Of a stretch of DNA of 64,000 nucleotides, positions 35,597-44,726 are shown in pieces. The notes under the pieces were generated by a model. It was given only the letters and a program-made list of their open reading frames with translations, was not told the origin of the DNA and did no database searches. Made by a program: the position numbers and the translations under genes. Numbering within the stretch: the first letter of the stretch is position 1; each line of letters starts with the position of its first letter. This stretch comes from Methanosarcina siciliae T4/M (lineage in GTDB: Archaea > Halobacteriota > Methanosarcinia > Methanosarcinales > Methanosarcinaceae): positions 3,348,001 through 3,412,000 of the forward strand of contig NZ_CP009506.1 in the NCBI RefSeq assembly GCF_000970085.1. Direction: 5' to 3'.

Positions 35597-35600
35597 TATC

Positions 35601-36074
35601 ATGGGCTTTGATACAATAATCGTAGCGTTCTTTGTAATCGGAACGGTTCTGGTTGTTGCAGGTACTCTGACAATGGGGACCAATACTCTTGTTGAGTCTT
35701 CTTATCACGGCTACGTTTCAGCCCATCAAACAATGATGGACAGGCTCCAGACCCGTATTGAGATCCGGAATATAGTCTTCAACGTCTCAACAAATCATAC
35801 CAGTTTCACTGTTGCGAATACCGGTGAGACCAAATTAAGCAACTTCGACCTCTGGGACATCCTCCTGGTCAAAGACGGCCAGGTGTCCTATTTAAACGAA
35901 TCTCAATACAGTGTAACACCTGATATCGATATCCTTAATCCGGAGATTCTGGACCCGCATGAAAGCATTAACATTGAATTATTGATTGACCTTGACTCCA
36001 ATGACAGTTTCATTGTAAAAATTATCACTGAAAACGGTATCGTCTCTTCCGCAGAGCACGAGGCAGGTGTATAA
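35601..36074 (+). CDS. flaF: Archaellum stator-type protein FlaF/ArlF (locus 2)
   Basis: 157 residues starting MGFDTIIVAFFVIGTVLVVA (membrane helix), then a beta domain with LQTRIEIRNIVFNVS, TVANTGETKLSNFDLWDI and DPHESINIELLIDL. The start and single helix match FlaF. CGTGAT lies just upstream of the ATG. An in-frame upstream start inside flaG was rejected. flaH begins 1 bp after the stop. Confidence 0.83.
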   Translation: MGFDTIIVAFFVIGTVLVVAGTLTMGTNTLVESSYHGYVSAHQTMMDRLQTRIEIRNIVFNVSTNHTSFTVANTGETKLSNFDLWDILLVKDGQVSYLNESQYSVTPDIDILNPEILDPHESINIELLIDLDSNDSFIVKIITENGIVSSAEHEAGV

Positions 36075-36075
36075 A

Positions 36076-36792
36076 ATGGAAGAAAATGAAGATAAAAAAA
36101 ATATTATTTCGAGCGGCAATGACGAAATTGATAAAAAACTGGGTGAGGGGATCCCTCTCGGCTCCCTTGTGCTAGTTGAAGGAGAAAACGATACCGGAAA
36201 GAGTGTACTCTGCCAGCAAATGGTGTATGGAGGTCTGAACCAGCTTCACAGGATTGCCTACTATTCAACCGAGAATACTATTAAAAGTATGCTGGCTCAG
36301 ATGGACAGCCTGAGCCTAGATATCTCGGACTTTTACAGCTGGGGCTATTTCAGGATTTTTCCTGTCCATCTCGAAGGTGTGGAATGGACGTCCGAACAGA
36401 TGAAAGGTACTCTGCACCTCGTTACATCTCACATAAAAAATATCCGGGAAAAAGTTATCATTATTGATTCTCTCACGATGTTTACTACTTATTCCGCTGA
36501 GGATAATATCCTTGAATTCCTCACAAGTCTGAAAAATTTGTGCGACAGGGGATACACGATCTTCATAACTCTGCACCAGCATGCTTTCAAGGAAGACACA
36601 CTTGTCAGAATACGGTCTGCATGCGATTGTCACCTTTTTTTAAGAAAAGAACAGCTCACTGACCGCTATATTAGCGTCATGGAAGTTTCAAAAATAAGAG
36701 GCGCCAGGAAAAGTACGGGTAATATAGTGAGTTTTGAAGTCCAGCCAGGGTTCGGTTTAAAGATAATTCCAATTTCACAGGCCAAAGTATAA
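36076..36792 (+). CDS. flaH: Archaellum ATP-binding protein FlaH/ArlH (locus 2)
   Basis: 238 residues from ATG 36076, with AGGTG 6 nt upstream; GTG at 36067 overlaps that ribosome site and was rejected. Signature ISSGNDEIDKKLGEGIPLGS, P-loop EGENDTGKSV near residue 35, Walker B VIIIDSLTMF, and KIRGARKSTGNIVSF near the C-terminus. KaiC-like regulator of FlaI at the motor base. Slightly shorter than the locus 1 copy because it lacks that protein's N-terminal extension. Confidence 0.93.
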   Translation: MEENEDKKNIISSGNDEIDKKLGEGIPLGSLVLVEGENDTGKSVLCQQMVYGGLNQLHRIAYYSTENTIKSMLAQMDSLSLDISDFYSWGYFRIFPVHLEGVEWTSEQMKGTLHLVTSHIKNIREKVIIIDSLTMFTTYSAEDNILEFLTSLKNLCDRGYTIFITLHQHAFKEDTLVRIRSACDCHLFLRKEQLTDRYISVMEVSKIRGARKSTGNIVSFEVQPGFGLKIIPISQAKV

Positions 36793-36824
36793 GGAAAATT
36801 CTGACCAGCACGCATGGGGTATAC

Positions 36825-38678
36825 ATGGATAGCATTGAGGAAAAGCTGAGTACTGAACACGGGCATGCATTTAATGCAGGAATATATACCAACTTCCCGT
36901 TTAAACCAAAAAAGTATGAAGGGCATGACCACTCAAACCTGAAAACGTGCAACCTTTACAAACTCCTCCCTCCGGAAATGAAAGCGGAAGTTGAAAAAAA
37001 CCTGCATCTTCTGGAGTACCTGCATATTCTGCCCATAGATACGATGGGCATACCCAGATATGTCTCCGGGCTTGAATCCAAACACGGTGAAATAGAGGAC
37101 CCCAACCTCATATACAAGGTCAATGACCAGATATATGTGCACATTTACCCGAACAAAAACGACGTGAGGAACTTCTATATCCCGATCGAGCCCATACTGC
37201 TTACAGGAGTCGGGAGTCTCATTAAAGAACTGGAATCCAGGCTTGTAGATTACCTTACAGGAATTGAGTTCGACCCTGAAAATATAGAAGAAAAAGAAAG
37301 GATACTGAGAGAAGCCCTCGATGCCATTTGTGTAATAGGCAATAAAAAGCAGGTTGACAGTTCCTCTGCAGGTGCTGATTCAGGGATCAAAAAATTGGGG
37401 GCAAAGTTTTTTCCATCAAAGGAGGATCCCGAGAAAAATCACATTTATGTAACAAAGGAACAGTACGAAGCGTTGAAATACTCAATTATAAGGGATAAAA
37501 TCGGTGTGGGTTTCCTTGACCCTTACATAAATGACAATAAAATTGAAGATATTACCTGCAATGGTCTCGGGCCCATATTTATTGAACATAAGGTGTTCAA
37601 GGGGCTCAGGAGTGTCATAGAATTCAACGATAATGACGCTCTCAATCAGTATATCGTCAGGCTCGCAGAAAGGATCGGAAAGCCCATCACTTTCAAAAAC
37701 CCCATCGTGGACTCCACACTCCCGGACGGGTCAAGAATTAATATTGTTTTCGGGGACGATATCAGTAAAAACGGGAGTAATTTTACCATAAGAAAGTTTG
37801 CTGACATTCCTTTCAGTATTCTTCAGGTCGTAAAAGGCGGAACCCTGGATTACAGGATGGCAGCTTACCTGTGGATCCTGATCGGAGAAGGAATGAGCGG
37901 TTTCATATGCGGAGAAACCGCAAGTGGTAAGACTACCACGTTGAACGGGATTACAGCGTTTGTAAATCCCGAGTCAAAACTGGTTTCAATCGAAGACACG
38001 CCTGAACTGCAGATCCCGCACAAAAACTGGACCCGGGAGACAACAAGAGGCAGTACGAGGGGCGGGGGGATAGGAGAAGGCAGCGGATCGGATGTTACGA
38101 TGTTCGACCTTCTCAAAGCGGCATTGAGGCAGAGGCCAAACTACATTCTTGTAGGAGAAATCCGAGGAGTTGAGGGTAATGTCGCATTCCAGGCCATGCA
38201 GACCGGACACCCCGTCATGTCAACGTTCCACGCTGCAACCGTTGAGAAACTGATCCAGAGGCTTACTGCCGACCCTATAAACATTCCTAAAACGTATGTG
38301 GACAACCTCAACTTTGTCATCATCCAATCTGCAGTACGGAGACCGGATGGCAAGCTTGTGAGAAGAGTCCTCAGTATAAACGAGGTTCTCGGATACAATC
38401 CGGATAAAGGCGGAATTTCCTTTATCGAAGCCTTTTCCTGGGACCCTGTTACTGATACGCATGTTTTCAGTGCTATGGGAAGTTCGTACATCCTTGAGAA
38501 TAAAATTGCCACAAGGCTCGGGATTCCTGGCAAGAAAAAGAAGGTAATTTACGATGAAATTGAAAAAAGAGCAAGAATTCTGGAGAGATTGGACAATGAA
38601 GGAATTGTAAATTACTGGGACTTTTTTAACACGGTCGCAAAGATTACAAAAGCCGGGATGCTGAGGATTCAGTTCTGA
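36825..38678 (+). CDS. flaI: Archaellum ATPase FlaI/ArlI (locus 2)
   Basis: 617 residues. N-terminal domain with VHIYPNKNDVRNFYIPIEP, N2 region IFIEHKVFKGL, core with Walker A GETASGKTT near residue 364, SIEDTPELQ, Walker B ILVGEIRGVEG and GHPVMSTFHA. Compared with locus 1 it has a Gly-rich insertion (GSTRGGGIGEGSG) after the Asp box and a Gly-to-Glu change in the P-loop start (GETASGKT versus GGTASGKT). It powers assembly and rotation. flaJ follows with a GGTG ribosome site at the stop. Confidence 0.95.
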   Translation: MDSIEEKLSTEHGHAFNAGIYTNFPFKPKKYEGHDHSNLKTCNLYKLLPPEMKAEVEKNLHLLEYLHILPIDTMGIPRYVSGLESKHGEIEDPNLIYKVNDQIYVHIYPNKNDVRNFYIPIEPILLTGVGSLIKELESRLVDYLTGIEFDPENIEEKERILREALDAICVIGNKKQVDSSSAGADSGIKKLGAKFFPSKEDPEKNHIYVTKEQYEALKYSIIRDKIGVGFLDPYINDNKIEDITCNGLGPIFIEHKVFKGLRSVIEFNDNDALNQYIVRLAERIGKPITFKNPIVDSTLPDGSRINIVFGDDISKNGSNFTIRKFADIPFSILQVVKGGTLDYRMAAYLWILIGEGMSGFICGETASGKTTTLNGITAFVNPESKLVSIEDTPELQIPHKNWTRETTRGSTRGGGIGEGSGSDVTMFDLLKAALRQRPNYILVGEIRGVEGNVAFQAMQTGHPVMSTFHAATVEKLIQRLTADPINIPKTYVDNLNFVIIQSAVRRPDGKLVRRVLSINEVLGYNPDKGGISFIEAFSWDPVTDTHVFSAMGSSYILENKIATRLGIPGKKKKVIYDEIEKRARILERLDNEGIVNYWDFFNTVAKITKAGMLRIQF

Positions 38679-38689
38679 AGGTGTTTTGG

Positions 38690-40312
38690 ATGGAAAGCTC
38701 TGCGATAAAAAACCTTTTCAACAAAAAGCCCGGATCACAGCCCCTTTTAGACCAGCTTGCTCTTAGATTCAAACATTACCAGAAAGAACTCTATATGAGT
38801 AACGATATGCTCTTTTCCCTTACTTATATGGCGTCAATCTCAACTGCCAATCTGACAAGGGACAAAATATTCACGAGCATCTCGGACAAGAAGGAATACT
38901 GCCCGAGTAAATATTTCAATCTGATTAAAGAGCTGGCCCAGCACTGGCACTATGATTACTCCAATGCATGCGAGCTCATATCCACAAAAGTAACGCATGA
39001 GAGAATGCGGGAACTTCTTAACAGGTTATCAAACGCCATAGCGGCAGGAGAACCTGATAGCGATTTCCTTACGAAAGAATGGAAATTATTTAAGACAAAA
39101 AGAAAAGACGAGTTCGAAAGAGACCTCGAAACCACCAAAGAATGGTCAAACGCTTACACAGCTCTGCTTGTCTCCACATCCCTCGTAGCTATCATTATCT
39201 TACTTTCAGTCATTTTGTATAATATTGGGGACCCGGCAGATACCCTTTATTCCACAATGTTCATCATATTTTTCATGGCGTTTTTTGGGGTAGGATTACT
39301 TTTTAAAGCCTCTCCGAAAGATTCCAAAGTCCACAGCTTAAGTATAAAATCGCAGGAGCAGGTCTACATCTATAAGTGGGCTCCTCTTTCCATTACCCTG
39401 GCTGTCCTGGCTGTTATATTACTCACTGTTATACCGGCTTTTATCGGTTCAACCGATTTTTTCATTGACATTAAAGGAGTCGGAATGGTTCTGGCAGGGG
39501 TCATCCTGATGCCTGTCGGAATGGCGGCAAATAAAGATATCAGTAAAATTAACAAAAGGGATGAATGCTTTACAACCTTTATCCGGAGCCTCGGGTCCAT
39601 TGTAAGCGGATCCGGGCTAACGGTACCAAAAGCCCTTCTAAAGATCGATCCCAAAAACCTCGGGGAGCTTAAGGATATGAGCCAGGAGCTTTACAAGAAA
39701 CTGGCATCCGGGCTGGACCCTGCGCTGTGCTGGGGAAGGTTTGTAGGAGAGACGGGCAGTTACTTGATCTACAAATTGACAAGTGTGTTTGTAGATGCCG
39801 TAAATTTGGGGGGCAATGCAGAAGTAGTAGGCGAGCTTGTGAGCTCGTCCAACCTTGAACTGGTTCTTTTGAGAATGAAAAGGGAGCGCATAGCCAAAGG
39901 ATTTTCCAGTCTGGTAATCCCCCTGCATGTGGCAATGGTTGCCCTTCTTCTATTCATAGGCCAGATCCTGACGATCTTTTCCACTATCATATCGTCCCTT
40001 TTTACCCAGTTTGATATAAGCGGGTCCGAACTTGAAGGTATACCCGGCGGTATGGGGGGCATGAATCTGGGGATATTCGGGGGGGTTCCCATCGAATTGC
40101 TGGGCCAGTTCGTTGTGATAGTGACCATTATCCTGACCCTTGCAAACATATTCGCAATTGTTGCGGTGAAAGGGGGACCGATGTATCTGGCAATCTATTA
40201 TGGCATGTTTATGTTCACCCTGTCAGGGATACTGATGATTATAGTTCCTCCACTGGTGAAAATGGCCTTCTCCTTTGATGGAGTACTTGATAGTCTTGCG
40301 GGAGGTGTATGA
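38690..40312 (+). CDS. flaJ: Archaellum motor membrane protein FlaJ/ArlJ (locus 2)
   Basis: 540 residues from ATG 38690 (AAGGTG 6 nt upstream; GTG at 38681 overlaps this site). Cytoplasmic N-terminus with DMLFSLTYMASISTANLTRD, membrane helices near 155-175, 185-205, 225-250 and 255-280, a cytoplasmic loop with LDPALCWGRFVGETGS and VDAVNLGGNAEVVGE, and C-terminal helices near 405-430, 470-490 and 500-525. PilC/TadC homologue, partner of FlaI. The stop overlaps the next start by 4 nt. Confidence 0.92.
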   Translation: MESSAIKNLFNKKPGSQPLLDQLALRFKHYQKELYMSNDMLFSLTYMASISTANLTRDKIFTSISDKKEYCPSKYFNLIKELAQHWHYDYSNACELISTKVTHERMRELLNRLSNAIAAGEPDSDFLTKEWKLFKTKRKDEFERDLETTKEWSNAYTALLVSTSLVAIIILLSVILYNIGDPADTLYSTMFIIFFMAFFGVGLLFKASPKDSKVHSLSIKSQEQVYIYKWAPLSITLAVLAVILLTVIPAFIGSTDFFIDIKGVGMVLAGVILMPVGMAANKDISKINKRDECFTTFIRSLGSIVSGSGLTVPKALLKIDPKNLGELKDMSQELYKKLASGLDPALCWGRFVGETGSYLIYKLTSVFVDAVNLGGNAEVVGELVSSSNLELVLLRMKRERIAKGFSSLVIPLHVAMVALLLFIGQILTIFSTIISSLFTQFDISGSELEGIPGGMGGMNLGIFGGVPIELLGQFVVIVTIILTLANIFAIVAVKGGPMYLAIYYGMFMFTLSGILMIIVPPLVKMAFSFDGVLDSLAGGV

Positions 40313-41301
40313 ATCTGGACTTAGTAACCATATATGAAACGAATTTCACTATCTTCATAGGTATTTTTGTAGCTCTGGCCGTAATGGGAACCACAACTCT
40401 ATACGATAGATATAAAAATAAAGGTGGAGCCTCAGTAAATCCCGATGAGTCTAAACTTCTTACGAACCTGAGCCAGAAAATAAAAATTTTCAGCTCCGGA
40501 GGCCTGAAACATTTTCCGGAATATGGCAAAAAACTCAGAAGTTTAATCCCAAAGAGCTCCGGCTCAAGCCGGAAAATGTCAGGTTCGAACCGGAAAAACT
40601 CCGGTTCAGTCAAAAAAACCTCCGGCAAAAATTCCCTGGAAAAAGTGGGAACAGTATTCCTGAAAGCAAAAGGCGCTCTTCAGAAGCTTTTTGCAAGCTT
40701 TAGCAACAAAATTTCTTCATTTTCCTCTTCCCTGCTTCGCAGGAACAAAAAAAATGGGGAAAAGCTTGTTTCCTTATCCGGTTACGAGGAGACAGATGCA
40801 AAGTTAAGTGACGCTGAAAAAGTTAACCTGCTTGATAAAGTGGTCGAATCCAAAAAAGACGAGTTAGATCTGGATGACGACTTTCTGACTAAAATATCCA
40901 ATACGGGCACTTTAATGAGCAATAATCCTGTAAGCAAAGGTCTTGAAGCCGATACGACAGAGCAATTCTTCGGGGAGATGTCTTCAGAGCTCGATTCATC
41001 ATTCGATAACGATTTTAATTTAGACGGGAGTGAATTTGCGATCAAAGTCGAAGGCTTGGAGGAGGAATCTGACAAAGATACCTTTGCTTTTAACGACGAG
41101 ACTGCAGATATAAAGTTCGAGGACAAAAGTGACATTTTCTTAAATTCACTCAGGAACGATATCATAGTTTCGAATGAGAAAAAAATAAATTTCACGGATG
41201 ATATGCGGGGTGAAGATCTGGATTTGAAGCTGATTAAAGCCGACCTTGAGGGTGTGCTCAAAGATTTGAAAAAATACAGACAATTTACGGGTCATAACTG
41301 A
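40309..41301 (+). CDS. Archaellum locus 2, last large gene: membrane-anchored protein of unknown function
   Basis: A 330-residue protein translationally coupled to flaJ2 (ATGA overlap). One N-terminal membrane helix (about 12-30, FTIFIGIFVALAVMGTTTL), then a basic Ser/Lys/Gly region with GS(S/N)RK-type repeats (about 80-105), a Ser/Lys segment, and a long acidic Asp/Glu/Ser C-terminal half ending with a short helical motif LKLIKADLEGVLKDLKKY. No family recognised. It takes the same post-flaJ slot as the coiled-coil protein of locus 1; their last 50 residues show only weak similarity. A cytoplasmic motor accessory or anchor is possible. Confidence 0.65.
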   Translation: MNLDLVTIYETNFTIFIGIFVALAVMGTTTLYDRYKNKGGASVNPDESKLLTNLSQKIKIFSSGGLKHFPEYGKKLRSLIPKSSGSSRKMSGSNRKNSGSVKKTSGKNSLEKVGTVFLKAKGALQKLFASFSNKISSFSSSLLRRNKKNGEKLVSLSGYEETDAKLSDAEKVNLLDKVVESKKDELDLDDDFLTKISNTGTLMSNNPVSKGLEADTTEQFFGEMSSELDSSFDNDFNLDGSEFAIKVEGLEEESDKDTFAFNDETADIKFEDKSDIFLNSLRNDIIVSNEKKINFTDDMRGEDLDLKLIKADLEGVLKDLKKYRQFTGHN

Positions 41302-41387
41302 TAAACGGGTTATAAAACCTGAAAAAGAAACCCAACTTAAAAAACAAAAATAAATTGTACAATAACATGAAAAGTGAGTGATGGAAA

Positions 41388-41549
41388 ATGGTGGATGCAA
41401 AATATATCGGACTTATAGTTTTAGCAGTTTTTTCAGGATCAATGCTCGTATACACCTGGTTGTCTTTGTATAACAGATTTGATCCAAGTGTAATGTTCTA
41501 TGCAGCGCTTCTTATCCTCTCTTTTTCCCTTATGCTGGTAAAGAGGTAA
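41388..41549 (+). CDS. 53-residue two-helix membrane protein at the end of archaellum locus 2
   Basis: Reads MVDAKYIGLIVLAVFSGSML, a polar turn (NRFDPS), a second helix (VMFYAALLILSFSLML) and VKR before TAA. Almost entirely membrane-embedded. Upstream bases GTGAGTGATGGAAA give a modest ribosome site; an overlapping ATG at 41381 is in another frame. It starts 86 bp after the preceding gene in the same direction and may be the last gene of the operon. Family unknown; codon use and hydrophobic periodicity support a real gene. Confidence 0.5.
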   Translation: MVDAKYIGLIVLAVFSGSMLVYTWLSLYNRFDPSVMFYAALLILSFSLMLVKR

Positions 41550-41610
41550 AACTCATCAACGAATTAAAAATATGTCCCATGTCCCGAGGGTTTCGAAAGA
41601 CCTGTAAATC

Positions 41611-41675
41611 CGGAATCCGTATATAAATTCCGCCCTCAGTGTAAATTCCAATCGGAATTTACCTGAAATTTCAGG
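41611..41675. repeat. Cluster of three inverted repeats after archaellum locus 2
   Basis: CGGAAT...ATTCCG (about 41612-41634), GTAAATTCC-AATC-GGAATTTAC (41641-41662), and the 14-bp perfect palindrome CCTGAAATTTCAGG (41662-41675) follow each other. No T-run follows, so this is not a classic terminator. The region 41550-42116, between convergent fla2 and valS, has no gene. Confidence 0.6.
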
Positions 41676-42116
41676 TTAATCGAATCCTCCCCACAGCGGT
41701 TCCATCTCCCACTGTTGGTTCCTGATTAATTGTTGACCTGTCCCGGAGTCCAGGAAAGAAGCTTTCAGCTTTTTTCTTTCCGCGCCGCACCGGAATAAAT
41801 CCGGCCTGCCAGCCAGACAAATAAAATTCTTAACGTCGGCACCTGCATTTTAAATTACAGCAGATATAACCCAACACTCCCGCAGTTTTTCCGAGATGTA
41901 TTAAAAAGGTGGTCCCGTATTAATCAGTCGATATATCCAGATATCCGAAACCGGGCTCTTTTGTTTTTTGATTTCTACTCCTTACAGAGCTGAATTTTTC
42001 TTTTCTACAACGAAAAAAGGAACTAGAAAATTCATAGAAAGACCGCTCTCTCTGCCGAAACGGACGACGGGATGTTGCGATGTAATCGCAACCCCCGGGA
42101 AACCTCCGATTTTTGC

Positions 42117-44726
42117 TTACCTGACAATTAGGACAACTGCGCCTTTTACATCAAGAACGTCTACCTCGCGGCCTCCGGAGATTACTTCTTTCCGGACTTC
42201 GACCGCCTCGGGTTCGATTTCTACTGCTTCGCCGTTTACGGTAACGGTTATTTTTCCTGAAGCTGCCTGGGCTTCAATTGCAGCAGGGTCTTCTGCCTGG
42301 AGAGCTTTTACAACGGCTCCGGCCTCTTTCCTGAAGCGCGGTCCAAGGAAGCCCATGTTGGGTTTTACTTCCACAGGCACATACTCAAATGAGGGGGCTC
42401 CTGCCATAAGCCCGACCTCAGAGTTTGTGGCTCCTGCAATATCCCCTGTATCGATCTCTGCATTGTAGATCTCTATTTTCTTCAGTGGAGCATTGAGAGC
42501 CATCCCCAGGTCGGATTTGTATCTGCGGACCTCACCTGTGATCTCTTTAATCATTTCGCCGGCGGCTTCGGCTTCCTCACTTATGAGGCTTTCATCAACA
42601 ACGGGCCAGGCCTGAGTGTGCACACTTTCCTCGCTAAATCTGGAATACATTTCTTCTGCAAAGAAGGGTATGAATGGGGCAAGCAGGAGGGAAAGGGTCC
42701 TGGTTGTCGTGTAAAGCACATACTGGGCGGCTTTCCTGCCTTCGGGGTCTTCTCCGTAGAGCCTGCCTTTCACAAGCTCCAGGTAGTTATCTGCAAGGAT
42801 TTCCCAGGCAAAGCCCCTTATGGCTTTGAATGTGGAATCGAACTGGTAGTCGTCAAGTTCCTTTGTGGCGGTTTCAACCAGCCTGTTGAGCTTGCTCAGG
42901 AGCCACCTGTCAATTGTATGGAGAGAGTTTAGAGAGAAGTTTTCGGCATCTGCAGGCTCAAAGTCCTTTAAGTGGGACATCGAGAATCTGTAAATACTCC
43001 ACATTTTCTGCAGGAAGCGGGAAGCTGAGACCACGTCTTTCCAGCGGAACATTACGTCCGAGCCTGTGGAACCTCCGACCGCACCCCACTGCCTGAAAGC
43101 ATCGGCACTGTACTGGGTTGTTACCTCTTCGGGAGAGATTACGTTTCCGAGGGATTTGCTCATTTTATGCCCGTCAGGTCCGAGCACCATCCCGTTAATC
43201 ACTATGGAATCCCAGGGCCTCTTGCCTTCGAGGGCCAGGCTCCTCAGGATTGTGTAGAAAGCCCAGGTCCTGATGATGTCATGCCCCTGGGGGCGGATCT
43301 GTGAAGGTAGGCGGAGCTCGTGTTCGCTTTCCCAGCCTGAAACGTGCAGGGCGGTGATCGAAGAGTCCATCCAGGTATCCAGCACATCGGTTTCGGGTTC
43401 AAATTCGGTTGAACCGCAGGCACAGGCTTTCTTTGGAGTATTTTCGTTAGGATCAATAGGGAGCCAGCTCTCTTCGGCGATCATGACTTCCCCGCACTTT
43501 TTGCAGTACCAGATCGGGATCGGGGTTGCAAAGATCCTCTGCCTCGAGATGCACCAGTCCCATTCCATCGTACCTGTCCAGTTCTGGAGCCTGACCTTCA
43601 TGTATTCGGGGTACCATTTAATCTCATCTGCAGCTTTCAAGATGCCTTCGTGGTTGATTTTTACGAACCACTGGGGTTCGGACAGGATTTCTATGGGGGT
43701 GTCGCAGCGCCAGCAGAGCCCTACATTCTGTTCAAGGGACTTCTGGTCGTAGAGGAAACCTGCAGCTTTCAGGTCGGCAATTACAGCTTCCCTGCATTCG
43801 GCCAGGGTCATTCCTTCGTATTTGCCTGCAGCTTTTGTCATCCGACCCTGTTTGTCAAGGGCTTTTACCAGAGGCAGTCCGTATTTTACCCACCAGCGCA
43901 CGTCCTGCTTGTCCCCGAAGGTACAGATCATCACAGCGCCTGTCCCGAACTCGGGCTCAACAGCTTCGTCAGCAATCAGGGTCACTTTCTGTCCGAAAAT
44001 GGGCACTGTGATTTCTTTGCCGATGTGCTGGCTGTAGCGCTCATCTTTGGGGTTAACCGCAACTGCAACACATGCCGCCATCAATTCCGGCCTGGTAGTT
44101 GCAATGTCTACTTTGTCAAAGTGGACGAAATTAAGTTTGGTCTGCCTGGACTCATACTCGACTTCTGCAAAAGCAATGGCAGTTTCGCAGCGGGGACACC
44201 AGTTGACAGGGTGGTCTTCGTGATAGATGTGCCCGTCGTTGTACATCCTGACAAAGGACTTCTGTGTCTTTACGAAGTATGAAGGCTCCATGGTAACGAA
44301 TTCGTTGCTCCAGTCCACGGAAAAGCCCAGACGCAGCATTGTTTTGCGCATCTTTTCGATGTTTCCTGCAGTAAGTTCCCTGCACATCCTTCGGAACTCG
44401 GCTCTGGGGACCTGGTTTTTCGTAATTCCGTGGATTTCTTCAACCTTGACTTCCGTTGGCAGGCCGTGGCAGTCCCAGCCCTGGGGGAACATCACATTAT
44501 ATCCGCGCATGCGTTTGTATCTGGCTATATAGTCGATGTAACACCAGTTAAGCGCGTTTCCGATGTGGAAATTGCCTGTAGGATAGGGAGGTGGGGTATC
44601 AATAATGTACTGGGGGCGGGTATCTTCTCCCCAGTTGAAGTGGTACATGGAGAGGTTCCATTTCTCCATCCACTTTTCCTCTACCTCATTAGCATTATAT
44701 TCTTTTGGAATTTCCGATTCTGTCAT
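42117..44726 (-). CDS. valS: Valyl-tRNA synthetase
   Basis: Class I synthetase of 869 residues charging tRNA-Val. PPPYPTGNFHIGNALNW carries the HIGH-type motif (HIGN, residues 54-57); the editing (CP1) domain has DIATTRPELMAACVAVAVNP; zinc-type knuckles WCPRCETAI and WYCKKCGEVM...ACACGSTEF follow; KMSKSLGN lies near 519; the anticodon-binding region has FAWEILADNYLELVKGRLYG. The archaeal form lacks the long C-terminal coiled coil of bacterial ValRS. The ATG at 44726 gives MTESEIPKEYNANEVEEKW, a normal start. Transcribed alone. Confidence 0.96.
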   Translation of the reverse strand: MTESEIPKEYNANEVEEKWMEKWNLSMYHFNWGEDTRPQYIIDTPPPYPTGNFHIGNALNWCYIDYIARYKRMRGYNVMFPQGWDCHGLPTEVKVEEIHGITKNQVPRAEFRRMCRELTAGNIEKMRKTMLRLGFSVDWSNEFVTMEPSYFVKTQKSFVRMYNDGHIYHEDHPVNWCPRCETAIAFAEVEYESRQTKLNFVHFDKVDIATTRPELMAACVAVAVNPKDERYSQHIGKEITVPIFGQKVTLIADEAVEPEFGTGAVMICTFGDKQDVRWWVKYGLPLVKALDKQGRMTKAAGKYEGMTLAECREAVIADLKAAGFLYDQKSLEQNVGLCWRCDTPIEILSEPQWFVKINHEGILKAADEIKWYPEYMKVRLQNWTGTMEWDWCISRQRIFATPIPIWYCKKCGEVMIAEESWLPIDPNENTPKKACACGSTEFEPETDVLDTWMDSSITALHVSGWESEHELRLPSQIRPQGHDIIRTWAFYTILRSLALEGKRPWDSIVINGMVLGPDGHKMSKSLGNVISPEEVTTQYSADAFRQWGAVGGSTGSDVMFRWKDVVSASRFLQKMWSIYRFSMSHLKDFEPADAENFSLNSLHTIDRWLLSKLNRLVETATKELDDYQFDSTFKAIRGFAWEILADNYLELVKGRLYGEDPEGRKAAQYVLYTTTRTLSLLLAPFIPFFAEEMYSRFSEESVHTQAWPVVDESLISEEAEAAGEMIKEITGEVRRYKSDLGMALNAPLKKIEIYNAEIDTGDIAGATNSEVGLMAGAPSFEYVPVEVKPNMGFLGPRFRKEAGAVVKALQAEDPAAIEAQAASGKITVTVNGEAVEIEPEAVEVRKEVISGGREVDVLDVKGAVVLIVR

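Noticed and set aside
43650..44282. 210-codon frame antisense to valS
   Set aside because: ValRS motifs on the minus strand are continuous here; the plus frame is a shadow.
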